A program made the position numbers and the translations under genes. From contig VGBQ01000043.1 in assembly GCA_016870425.1 (NCBI GenBank), positions 1 through 14,607 on the forward strand: DNA of 14,607 nucleotides, written 5' to 3'. Source of the DNA: Actinomycetota bacterium (GTDB lineage: Bacteria > Actinomycetota > Actinomycetes > S36-B12). Below the pieces are notes generated by a model. It was given only the letters and a program-made list of their open reading frames with translations, was not told where the DNA came from and did no database searches. Shown piece by piece: positions 6,318 through 12,791 of the stretch; position 1 is the stretch's first letter, and every line of letters starts with the position of its first letter.

Positions 6318-6340
6318 TGGGGACGATGTCACTGTCCCCA
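6318..6340. repeat. Inverted repeat upstream of dnaN
   Basis: TGGGGAC (6318-6324) and GTCCCCA (6334-6340) are perfect 7-bp arms with a 9-nt spacer. They lie about 85 bp before the dnaN start. It has no following T-run. It could be a regulator site, an origin element, or a hairpin in the dnaN leader. Confidence 0.4.
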
Positions 6341-6425
6341 AGCCAAACCACCCCTAGCCCGACTCACATCCCGATGGCAGGATGACGCGTCTGCAGGCAC
6401 GGCCGTGCCGCGTCCGGAGGTCATC

Positions 6426-7538
6426 GTGAAGTTCCGCGTCGAGCGTGACGCCCTAGCCGACTCCGTCGCCTGGGCCGCGCGCACGCTTCCCAGTCGCCCG
6501 TCGATGCCGATCCTGGCGGGTCTCCTGATCGAAGCCGACTCATCCGGACTCGTCGTGTCGAGTTTCGACTATGAGACATCCTCACGTGTGGGCGTGGACG
6601 CCGATGTCTCTGAGCCGGGCAGGGCGCTTGTGCCCGGGCGACTACTCGCCGACATCAGCAGGGCACTCCCCGCTGCACCTGTGCAGATTGCACTGGAGGG
6701 CACCCGCGTGAGTGTGGTGTGTGGCAAGTCGACCTTCGCCCTTCCGACGTTCCCCGTCGAGGACTATCCGAGCCTCCCTGCCATGCCTGATTCGTCGGGG
6801 TCGCTGACAGGCGCTGATTTTGCCCATGCCGTCGCCCAGGTCGCGATCGCGGCGGGCCGGGATGACACATTGCCCACGCTCACCGGTATCCGCGTCGAGA
6901 TCGACGGTGCCTCGGTCACGCTGGCTGCGACGGATCGCTATCGGCTCGCTGTCCGAGAGTTCACCTGGACACCGGCGTCACCGAAGCTGGAGGTGCAGGC
7001 ACTCGTCCCCGCCCGCACGCTTGCGGACACGGCAAAGTCCTTGGCGGCCGCGGACATCGTCAACCTCTCGCTCGCGGAGGGCGGCGAGGGTCTGATGGGA
7101 TTCGAGGGCAATGGTCGGCGTACGACGACACGGCTCCTCGACGGTGAGTTCCCGAAGTACCGCTCACTTCTACCCTCAGAAAGTCTGGCAGTTGCCACCG
7201 TCTTCACCGCACAACTCGTGGACTCAGTCAAGCGTGTCGCTCTCGTGGCCGAGCGGAATACCCCGGTGCGCCTAGCCTTTGCCGGCGGTGAACTCACCCT
7301 GCGGGCCGGTGCCGGTGATGAGGCCCAGGCAACGGAGAGTCTGGACTGCTCGTTCGATGGCGACGAGATCGACATCGCCTTCAATCCGCAGTACCTACTC
7401 GATGGGCTCGGCGCACTCGATGCCGCGGAGACACGGATGTCCTTCACCCAGTCGACGCGCCCCGCTGTGCTCAGCGGCGCGGGTGACGATGACGCTGACT
7501 ACCGCTACCTGCTCATGCCGGTGCGTCTCGCCGGCTGA
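6426..7538 (+). CDS. dnaN: DNA polymerase III sliding clamp (beta subunit)
   Basis: Ring-shaped processivity clamp that tethers the replicative polymerase and many repair factors to DNA; 370 aa, the usual length. Family features include the start KFRVERDALADSVAWAARTL, the segment SMPILAGLLIEA, the mid-protein LPTLTGIRVEIDG and ATDRYRLAVREF, and the C-terminal YRYLLMPVRL. The GTG at 6426-6428 has GGAGG 5 nt upstream; the upstream in-frame ATG-less extension of 7 codons is unlikely. recF begins 1 nt after the stop codon, so the two genes are probably translated from one mRNA. Confidence 0.98.
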   Translation: MKFRVERDALADSVAWAARTLPSRPSMPILAGLLIEADSSGLVVSSFDYETSSRVGVDADVSEPGRALVPGRLLADISRALPAAPVQIALEGTRVSVVCGKSTFALPTFPVEDYPSLPAMPDSSGSLTGADFAHAVAQVAIAAGRDDTLPTLTGIRVEIDGASVTLAATDRYRLAVREFTWTPASPKLEVQALVPARTLADTAKSLAAADIVNLSLAEGGEGLMGFEGNGRRTTTRLLDGEFPKYRSLLPSESLAVATVFTAQLVDSVKRVALVAERNTPVRLAFAGGELTLRAGAGDEAQATESLDCSFDGDEIDIAFNPQYLLDGLGALDAAETRMSFTQSTRPAVLSGAGDDDADYRYLLMPVRLAG

Positions 7539-7539
7539 C

Positions 7540-8694
7540 GTGTCGGTCACCGGCGATCCACCGGTCCGCGTGCGACACCTTTCGCTGGCCGACTTCCGCA
7601 ACTACACGCACCTCGAGGTGGGTCTCGAGCCCGGCATCAACGCATTCGTCGGGGCCAACGGCCAGGGAAAGACCAACATCGTCGAGGCGATCGCCTACCT
7701 GTCGACCCTCGGCAGCCACCGTGTCGCCACAGATGCCCCCCTGGTGCGCCATGGGTCCGAGCGCGCCGTCATCCGAGCCGACGTCGTCCGTGAGGATCGT
7801 TCACTTGTCATCGAGGTGGAGATCACCCCGGGCAAGTCCAATCGCGCACGCGTCAACAAGGCACCCGTGCAGCGAGCCCGCGACGTCCTGGGGATCGTGC
7901 GGACGGTGGTCTTCGCACCGGAGGACCTCGCACTCGTCAAGGGCGATCCCGGTGAGCGGCGCAGATTCCTCGATGACCTGCTGGTGCAGCGCCAGCCTCG
8001 TCTAGCGGGCACCCGTGCGGACTACGACCGTGTACTGCGTCAACGCAATGCACTACTGAAGTCGGCTGGAGCCGCGCGCCGCTCCAGCCTTGAGGACGTC
8101 GAGCGCACGCTCGAGGTGTGGGACGAGCAGATCGCGAGTATCGGAGCCGAGATCATCGCTGCCCGGCGAGATCTCACTGCTGGCCTGGCGCCGAGGGTCG
8201 AAGCGGCGTACACCGAGCTCGTGGCCGGTGGTCCAGGCGTGCGGATCTCCTACATCAGCGGGGTGGACGACACCGCCGAGCCCGACGCGGCCGCAGACGA
8301 CATCGCTCAGGCACTGCTGTCCGCGATGGCTCGGCGCCGCAAGGACGAGCTTGACCGCGGCATCACCCTCGTCGGACCGCACCGCGATGATCTCCAGATG
8401 GTGCTTGGAGATGCGCCCGTCAAGGGATACGCCTCGCATGGGGAGTCCTGGTCGGCTGCTCTATCCCTGCGTCTTGCGGCGTACGACCTGCTTACCAGCG
8501 AGTCGGGTGCGCCAGTGCTGGTGCTCGACGACGTCTTCGCTGAGCTCGACGCCCGCCGCCGCGCACATCTGGCCGAGCGTGTTGCCGAGGCGCCTCAGGT
8601 GTTGATCACCGCGGCCGTTGCGGATGACGTCCCAGAGGGCATGTCGGGCTCATGGTTTGAGGTCGTCGAGGGCACGGTGACGCGACGTGACTGA
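7540..8694 (+). CDS. recF: DNA replication and repair protein RecF
   Basis: SMC/ABC-like ATPase that helps load RecA at single-strand gaps with RecO and RecR; 384 aa. Walker A GANGQGKTN lies about residue 47, the ABC-type signature region SWSAALSLRLAAYDLL near residue 310, and Walker B VLVLDDVFAELD near 330, in family order. The GTG at 7540-7542 leaves 1 nt after the dnaN stop. A second in-frame GTG at 7570-7572 would begin VRHLSLADFRNY, closer to many homologues. Neither has a good ribosome binding site, so the start is uncertain by 10 codons. The gene overlaps dciA by 8 nt. Confidence 0.97.
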   Translation: MSVTGDPPVRVRHLSLADFRNYTHLEVGLEPGINAFVGANGQGKTNIVEAIAYLSTLGSHRVATDAPLVRHGSERAVIRADVVREDRSLVIEVEITPGKSNRARVNKAPVQRARDVLGIVRTVVFAPEDLALVKGDPGERRRFLDDLLVQRQPRLAGTRADYDRVLRQRNALLKSAGAARRSSLEDVERTLEVWDEQIASIGAEIIAARRDLTAGLAPRVEAAYTELVAGGPGVRISYISGVDDTAEPDAAADDIAQALLSAMARRRKDELDRGITLVGPHRDDLQMVLGDAPVKGYASHGESWSAALSLRLAAYDLLTSESGAPVLVLDDVFAELDARRRAHLAERVAEAPQVLITAAVADDVPEGMSGSWFEVVEGTVTRRD

Positions 8695-9190
8695 CGAGTC
8701 GCCACAGGGCGACACTGAGGCGGCGAGTGATCTCCCGCGCACGGCATTGGCGCGCGCCAAGGCAAGTGCGCGAGCAACGCCGACGAAGAAGGCGCCCGTG
8801 CGCCGTGTGCAATACGGCGACGATCGAGACCCGCAGACCATCGACACGGTGATGCAGGGCTGGCTACGTGACCACGGTTATGAGTCCCAGGTGGGGTCAG
8901 GGTCTCTGGTTGCGCGGTGGCCGGAGATCGTCGGCGAGACGCTCGCCGATCACGTAGTGCCCGAAGCCGTGCGCGAGACTGCTGACGGTCGCGAGCTTGT
9001 GCTGCGCGCGGATTCCACGGCGTGGGCAACCCAGGTGCGGCTGCTCATCCCGACCATTCACGGGCGCATTCGATCACTTCTTGGCGCAGGTGTGGTGGAT
9101 CGGATACGGGTGAGTGGCCCCGTTCCCCCTGCACGCAATCCCGGCCCGCGCCGGGTGCCCGGCCGAGGACCCCGGGACACCTACGGGTAG
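8687..9190 (+). CDS. dciA: DciA-like protein (DUF721), probable replicative helicase operator
   Basis: DUF721/DciA family protein of 167 aa. In bacteria lacking DnaC or DnaI, DciA interacts with the replicative helicase DnaB and helps its loading at the origin. The N-terminal ~55 residues are charged and variable. The conserved domain (about 55-145) includes WPEIVGETLADHVVPEA and LRADSTAWATQVRLLIP, matching the usual W-x3-VG and S-x-AW patterns. The basic Pro/Arg-rich tail is variable. The GTG at 8687-8689 overlaps the recF stop by 8 nt, implying coupling. In most actinobacteria gyrB comes next; here it does not. Confidence 0.9.
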   Translation: MTDESPQGDTEAASDLPRTALARAKASARATPTKKAPVRRVQYGDDRDPQTIDTVMQGWLRDHGYESQVGSGSLVARWPEIVGETLADHVVPEAVRETADGRELVLRADSTAWATQVRLLIPTIHGRIRSLLGAGVVDRIRVSGPVPPARNPGPRRVPGRGPRDTYG

Positions 9191-9312
9191 GGCCCGCCTC
9201 AGGGCATCCCCGGCCACGCACCGTGGTAGCACGGAACCTTCTGTCGCCACCGCGACTCGGCATCTGCCCGTCGCTACGGTGCTCAGAGGTCTTGCCGACA
9301 CGAGGGGTCACT
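9191..9312. other. dciA-sulfatase spacer
   Basis: A 122-nt gap at the point where gyrB would normally begin. I see no gene remnant, tRNA or integrase site. A TANNNT-type hexamer (TACGGT, 9275-9280) lies 33 nt before the sulfatase start, but no matching -35 is evident, so the promoter is uncertain. Confidence 0.4.
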
Positions 9313-10926
9313 ATGCGCATCATCTGGGCACCTGTCATTGCCGGGGCACTTGCGATCGGGGCGCTCACGGTCCCAGCATCGGCCGCGCCCGTGCCGGCTG
9401 CGCCGCCGGCCGCGGAGACGAGTAGTCCGCAGGTCGATCCCCGGGCACGGGATCAGCGCCCCAACTTCGTCATCGTGCAGACCGACGACATGACGGTCGA
9501 TGACCTCAAGGTCATGCCGGGCGTGCGCGCCCTCATCGGGGCGGCCGGTGCGACCTTCGAGCAGATGCTCACGCCGTTCGCGCTGTGCTGCCCCTCTCGC
9601 GCCTCCCTCATGACCGGCTGCTACCCGCACAACACCAAGGTGCAGGCCAACTTCCCGCCCGATGGCGGCTTCGTGGCATGGGAGAAGATCAACGGCCAGA
9701 AGCACACGGCGTACTGGCTGGAGCAGTCCGGCTACCACACGGTGCACATCGGCAAGTACATCAACGGCTACGGCCAGTACAACCGCCCTGTCAAGCGCGT
9801 GCCCTCCGGCTGGAGCGAGTGGTACGGCACTTCAGACCCCTCGACGTACCAGATGTACGGCTACCGCATGAACGAGCCGCGAGGGAGCAAGGTCTACGGC
9901 GACTTCTACGTCGAGGATCCCAAGAATTACGGCACGGACGTCTACACGGCCAAGGCCCTCGGTGTCATTAAGCGCGCGGCTGCGACACCCGGCCCGTTCT
10001 TCATGCAGGTGGCCTATCTGGCGCCACACGTGGAGACCATCCCGCTGACGGACGGCTCGTGGAAGGACAGCTGGGCGGACATCGACAAGCCGGAGAGCGG
10101 ATCGGGCATCACGGTGCAGTCGATCCCGCCGCGCCCGGCCAAGCGTCACGCAAACCTGCTGCCGAACATCGAGTTGACCAAGGACCCGAGCTTCAACGAG
10201 GCCGATCGCTCGGACAAGCACCCCTTCATCCAGGCGATCCCGCCGCTCACCGATGAGAAGATCGCCGACCTTGAGGCAGACAACCGCAGCCGCAAGCTCT
10301 CCCTGCTCGCTGTCGACGAGGGCGTGACGGCCATCGTGAATACCCTGCGCCGCACCAATCAGCTCGACAACACCTACATCGTCTTCATGGGCGACAACGG
10401 ATACATCCTCGGCCAGCACGCGATCAGCTACGGCAAGTACTTCCCCTATGAGCCGGCGCTCAACATCCCGGCCCTGATGCGCGGTCCCGGGATCACCCCC
10501 GGCACGACCGTCAAGGGCATGACGTTCGAGATCGACATGGCCCCGACGATCCTCGAGCTCGCCGGCGTCAAGCCCAACCGTCCGATCGATGGCCTGTCGC
10601 TCACCGGTCGGCTCATGGACAACAAGCCGCTGCCTCGCCGGCCACTCCTGCTCTCCAGCGGCCCCCAGCAGTCCGCCAGCGGTCAGCCACTGCCACTTTT
10701 TGACGGCGTGCGCACCGAGCGCTACGTCTGGTGGGTCTACGAGGATGGCTTCGAGGAGATGTACGACCTGAAGACCGACCCCTACCAGGTGCAGTCCGTC
10801 GCCGACGATCCGGCGTATCTGAAGACCAAGCTCGCTCTCATCGGGCTGTGGGATCGCCTCCAGGACTGCAAGGGAGCCCCCTGCCGGGTGCCGACACCGG
10901 CCATCCCCGCACCCACTGTCGGGTAA
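9313..10926 (+). CDS. Secreted sulfatase, N-acetylglucosamine-6-sulfatase-like
   Basis: Formylglycine-dependent sulfatase of 537 aa that hydrolyses sulfate esters outside the cytoplasm. A Sec signal peptide (residues 1-25: MR, hydrophobic stretch, then ASA) precedes the alkaline phosphatase/sulfatase fold. Visible features are metal-binding D58 and D59 (VQTDDM), CCPSRASLMTG at 92-102 with C92 as the predicted formylglycine cysteine, GKY with K148, H239 in LAPH, and D361/N362 in MGDNGY. The wording around the active site (ALCCPSRAS, YPHN, GKYINGYG) resembles GlcNAc-6-sulfatases most closely, from memory; the substrate is not proven. The ATG at 9313-9315 has GAGGGG 7 nt upstream and gives the signal peptide. 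A formylglycine-generating enzyme would be needed from elsewhere. The position replaces gyrBA. Confidence 0.93.
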   Translation: MRIIWAPVIAGALAIGALTVPASAAPVPAAPPAAETSSPQVDPRARDQRPNFVIVQTDDMTVDDLKVMPGVRALIGAAGATFEQMLTPFALCCPSRASLMTGCYPHNTKVQANFPPDGGFVAWEKINGQKHTAYWLEQSGYHTVHIGKYINGYGQYNRPVKRVPSGWSEWYGTSDPSTYQMYGYRMNEPRGSKVYGDFYVEDPKNYGTDVYTAKALGVIKRAAATPGPFFMQVAYLAPHVETIPLTDGSWKDSWADIDKPESGSGITVQSIPPRPAKRHANLLPNIELTKDPSFNEADRSDKHPFIQAIPPLTDEKIADLEADNRSRKLSLLAVDEGVTAIVNTLRRTNQLDNTYIVFMGDNGYILGQHAISYGKYFPYEPALNIPALMRGPGITPGTTVKGMTFEIDMAPTILELAGVKPNRPIDGLSLTGRLMDNKPLPRRPLLLSSGPQQSASGQPLPLFDGVRTERYVWWVYEDGFEEMYDLKTDPYQVQSVADDPAYLKTKLALIGLWDRLQDCKGAPCRVPTPAIPAPTVG

Positions 10927-10959
10927 GGCGGACTAGGGCTAGCCACCCCTCACCGCCTC

Positions 10960-11008
10960 GAACTTTGGGCGGATAGTGCCCATAGACGGCCGTATTCGCC
11001 CAAAGTTC
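10960..11008. repeat. Large inverted repeat after the sulfatase gene
   Basis: Left arm GAACTTTGGGCGGATA (10960-10975) and right arm TATTCGCCCAAAGTTC (10993-11008) pair at 15 of 16 positions around a 17-nt loop. The outer 12 bp are perfect. No T-run follows. It lies 34 nt after the sulfatase stop codon, so it may be a U-less terminator of the kind common in actinobacteria. The long arms and AT-containing outer stem could also mark a dispersed repeat or a protein site. Conserved sequence identity in other places of the genome cannot be tested here. Confidence 0.7.
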
Positions 11009-11073
11009 ACGGTCGGCTCGGGGTCCGCGGTCGGCACCCACAGCCGGATTAGGCGATCACGCGGCGGTCGGCG

Positions 11074-11079
11074 TACCCT
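11074..11079 (+). promoter_or_regulatory. Predicted -10 element of the rpsF operon
   Basis: TACCCT is identical to the -10 proposed for rpmH. The start would fall near 11086, immediately before the first leader hairpin (11087-11102), which supports the placement. The -35 is poor (TTAGGC at 11049-11054, 19 bp away), so confidence is limited. Confidence 0.4.
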
Positions 11080-11086
11080 CTGACGT

Positions 11087-11165
11087 GCCCGGTCATCCGG
11101 GCCCCGGGGAGAGATCCCCCACCTCCTGCTCCGGAAAGACCGGAGCCGATGAGCCCAAAGGAGGT
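11087..11165 (+). ncRNA. Candidate bS6:bS18 autoregulatory leader of rpsF
   Basis: Three hairpins follow one another: GCCCGG/CCGGGC (11087-11102), GGGGA/TCCCC with a GAGA tetraloop (11106-11119), and GCTCCGG/CCGGAGC with loop AAAGA (11128-11146). The last is enclosed by ACCTCCT (11121-11127), which is exactly complementary to the ribosome binding sequence AGGAGGT (11159-11165). The unpaired CGATGAGCCCAA lies on the 3' side only. A hairpin with a one-sided CCG-containing bulge next to a sequestered ribosome binding site is the described form of the bS6:bS18-binding mRNA motif. The protein complex would stabilise the closed form and repress the operon. Pairing is seen; binding is inferred. Confidence 0.65.
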
Positions 11166-11175
11166 CGGCGACCGC

Positions 11176-11466
11176 ATGCGCCGATATGAAGTCATGGTCA
11201 TCCTCGACCCCGATCTCGAGGAGCGCACTGTCGCTCCCTCGCTCGAGACCTTCCTCAACGTCGTCAAGCAGGACGGCGGCTCGGTGGAGAAGGTTGATGT
11301 CTGGGGTCGCCGCCGTCTCGCCTACGAGATCGCGCACAAGCCCGAGGGCATCTACGCCGTCCTCGACATCACGTCATCACCTGCCGCCGTGGCGGAGCTC
11401 GACCGACAGCTCAACCTCAACGAGGCCGTGCTGCGCACCAAGGTGACGCGCCCGGAGGAGTCCTAA
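11176..11466 (+). CDS. rpsF: 30S ribosomal protein bS6
   Basis: Small-subunit protein of 96 aa that binds 16S rRNA as a dimer with bS18. The whole sequence fits the family: RYEVMVILDPDLEER at the start, WGRRRLAYEI in the middle, EGIYAVLDI, and LNEAVLRTKVTRPE at the end. The ATG at 11176-11178 gives this canonical N-terminus. AGGAGGT ends 10 nt upstream, slightly longer spacing than usual. It is the first gene of rpsF-ssb-rpsR-rplI, and its leader can hide the ribosome binding site. Confidence 0.98.
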   Translation: MRRYEVMVILDPDLEERTVAPSLETFLNVVKQDGGSVEKVDVWGRRRLAYEIAHKPEGIYAVLDITSSPAAVAELDRQLNLNEAVLRTKVTRPEES

Positions 11467-11469
11467 GCC

Positions 11470-11949
11470 ATGGCCGCCGGGGACATCAACGTCACGGTCG
11501 TGGGCAACCTGACCAACGACCCGGAGCTGCGCTTCACACCGAGTGGTGCCGCTGTCGCATCCTTCACGGTCGCGTCGAGCTCGCGCTACCTCGACAAGGC
11601 CACCAATGAGTGGAAGGACGGCGATCCGGTCTTCATGCGCTGCAGCGTGTGGAGGCAGTACGCCGAGAACGTCGCCGAGTCACTCCAGAAGGGTATGCGC
11701 GTCATCGTGCAGGGCCGCCTCAAGCAGCGCTCCTACGAGACCCGCGAGGGTGAGAAGCGCACGGTCGTGGAGATGGAGGTCGACGACGTCGGCCCTGCAC
11801 TCCGCTACGCCACAGCCAAGGTCACCCGCACCCAGCGCGGGGACAGCGGCTTCTCCGGTGGCGGTGGCTCGGGCGGTGGCGCACCTGCCGACGACCCGTG
11901 GGCTGCACCCAGTGGCGGCGGTGCCGCCTACGACGAACCCCCGTTCTAG
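11470..11949 (+). CDS. ssb: Single-stranded DNA-binding protein SSB
   Basis: Protects single-stranded DNA in replication, repair and recombination, and recruits partners through its C-terminal tip; 159 aa. The OB fold (about residues 1-115) begins DINVTVVGNLTNDPELRFTPSG and includes FMRCSVWRQYAENVAESLQKG and VIVQGRLKQRSYE. A Gly/Pro-rich disordered linker (about 120-150) follows, then the tip DEPPF, equivalent to the usual acidic DDIPF-type end. The ATG at 11470 is 3 nt after the rpsF stop, and GGAGGAG inside the end of rpsF serves as ribosome binding site. Confidence 0.98.
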   Translation: MAAGDINVTVVGNLTNDPELRFTPSGAAVASFTVASSSRYLDKATNEWKDGDPVFMRCSVWRQYAENVAESLQKGMRVIVQGRLKQRSYETREGEKRTVVEMEVDDVGPALRYATAKVTRTQRGDSGFSGGGGSGGGAPADDPWAAPSGGGAAYDEPPF

Positions 11950-11998
11950 ACCACCGACTTTTCATTCGATTTTTTGCCTTCGTAAGGAGATATGACAG
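11950..11998 (+). promoter_or_regulatory. T-rich ssb-rpsR spacer
   Basis: This 49-nt gap contains T-rich DNA (about 11959-11976) in an otherwise GC-rich window, ending in the strong ribosome binding site AAGGAG (11984-11989), 9 nt before rpsR. Only a weak 4-bp stem (GAAC/GTTC, 11936-11947) precedes it, so a full terminator is unlikely. A partial pause, or a 30S-binding translation enhancer for rpsR, is possible. Confidence 0.35.
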
Positions 11999-12256
11999 AT
12001 GGGCCAGGGACCGCGCCGCGATAAGCGCTCAAGTGAGCCGGCACGCGTCAAGAAGGGCACCCCGCTGCTCGCACCGGACGTGACCTTCGTCGACTACAAG
12101 GACGTCAACCTTCTTCGCAAGTTCATCTCCGACCGCGGCAAGATTCGTTCGCGCCGCGTGACGGGACTCACCATGCAGCAGCAGCGCGCCGTCGCCAAGG
12201 CGATCAAGAACGCGCGCGAGATGGCGCTGCTGCCCTACACAAGCACGGGCAGGTAG
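11999..12256 (+). CDS. rpsR: 30S ribosomal protein bS18, zinc-independent (cysteine-free) form
   Basis: Partner of bS6 on the 30S platform; 85 aa. The core FVDYKDVNLLRKFISDRGKI, then RSRRVTG and the end KNAREMALLPYTSTGR are typical. The positions that carry zinc-binding cysteines in many bS18 proteins (the CxxC before the YVDYKD block and the TGxC) read TPLLAPD and TGLT here, and the protein has no cysteine. It is thus a C-minus form at the housekeeping locus. The ATG at 11999-12001 has AAGGAG 9 nt upstream. Zinc-free paralogues elsewhere are often Zur-regulated, but nothing here shows a Zur site. Confidence 0.97.
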   Translation: MGQGPRRDKRSSEPARVKKGTPLLAPDVTFVDYKDVNLLRKFISDRGKIRSRRVTGLTMQQQRAVAKAIKNAREMALLPYTSTGR

Positions 12257-12258
12257 AC

Positions 12259-12702
12259 GTGAAGATCATCCTCACCCAGTCCGTCGACGGCCTCGGCGTC
12301 CCCGGTGACGTCGTGACCGTCAAGGACGGCTACGGCCGCAACTACCTCGTCCCCCGCGGCATGGCGATGCCGTGGACCGCCGGTGGCGAGAAGCAGGTCA
12401 CGCAGATCAAGCGCGCTCGTGACGCCCGTGAGATCCGCGACATCGCCCACGCCAAGGAGGTCAAGGAGCAGCTCGAGGGCCTTGCTGTCGTGATCCCCGC
12501 CCGCGCGGGCGAGAGCGGCAAGCTCTTTGGCTCCATCACTAACGCCGACTTCGTCGCCGCGGTCCGCAAGGCCGGTGGCCCACTGCTCGACAAGCGCTCC
12601 GTCGAGGTGTCGCACGTCAAGGCCGTGGGGAGCCACAAGGCCCACGTGCGCGTGAGCCCCGAGGTCACCGCCGCGGTGACCTTCACGGTGACCGCTGACT
12701 AG
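12259..12702 (+). CDS. rplI: 50S ribosomal protein bL9
   Basis: Large-subunit protein of 147 aa that reaches out from the L1 stalk base. The N-terminal rRNA-binding domain has KIILTQSVDGLGVPGDVVTVKDGYGRNYLVPRG in family form. A long central helix (QIKRARDAREIRDIAHAKEVKEQL) links to the C-terminal domain with LFGSITNADF. The GTG at 12259 follows the rpsR stop by 2 nt, and only a weak AGG precedes it, so translation probably depends on rpsR. It is the last gene of the operon, which ends in the hairpin at 12721-12766. Confidence 0.98.
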   Translation: MKIILTQSVDGLGVPGDVVTVKDGYGRNYLVPRGMAMPWTAGGEKQVTQIKRARDAREIRDIAHAKEVKEQLEGLAVVIPARAGESGKLFGSITNADFVAAVRKAGGPLLDKRSVEVSHVKAVGSHKAHVRVSPEVTAAVTFTVTAD

Positions 12703-12720
12703 CGACGCAAGCCCGCACTC

Positions 12721-12766
12721 GGTTGTGCGCACGTGGCGGACTCATCCCCGCGACGTGCGCACAGCC
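12721..12766. terminator. Bidirectional hairpin terminator between rplI and xthA
   Basis: GGTTGTGCGCACGT (12721-12734) and ACGTGCGCACAGCC (12753-12766) form 14-bp arms with one mismatch, which is a G-U pair in the plus-strand RNA, around an 18-nt loop. It sits 18 nt after rplI and 25 nt after the end of xthA, two convergent genes. No U-tract follows, consistent with actinobacterial U-less terminators. Confidence 0.75.
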
Positions 12767-12791
12767 ATGTGTGGACCTGTGTCCGGGTGAA

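Larger units (their letters stand above)
5997..6425. other. oriC: Probable replication origin oriC (dnaA-dnaN spacer)
   Basis: This 429-nt gap has no gene. Its dnaA-proximal part holds two exact DnaA boxes (6060-6068, 6103-6111) and a one-mismatch box (6182-6190). A weaker CTGTCCACC lies at 6150-6158. The first two boxes face the minus strand and the last two the plus strand. AAGGTCAC repeats occur at 6017-6024 and 6028-6035, 11 bp apart. Short inverted repeats lie at 6041-6053, 6076-6098, 6131-6144 and 6318-6340. No long AT tract stands out as the unwinding element; 6255-6305 is somewhat AT-richer than the rest. The assignment rests on position and boxes. The dnaN promoter must also lie here, but I could not define it. 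Confidence 0.85.

Noticed and set aside
9022..9312. In-frame 97-codon N-terminal extension of the sulfatase
   Set aside because: It overlaps dciA in another frame, while the ATG at 9313 has a good ribosome binding site and opens a signal peptide.
12769..12778. TGTGGACCTG near xthA as a DnaA box
   Set aside because: It departs from TGTGGAYAA at the critical last positions and is isolated far from oriC.
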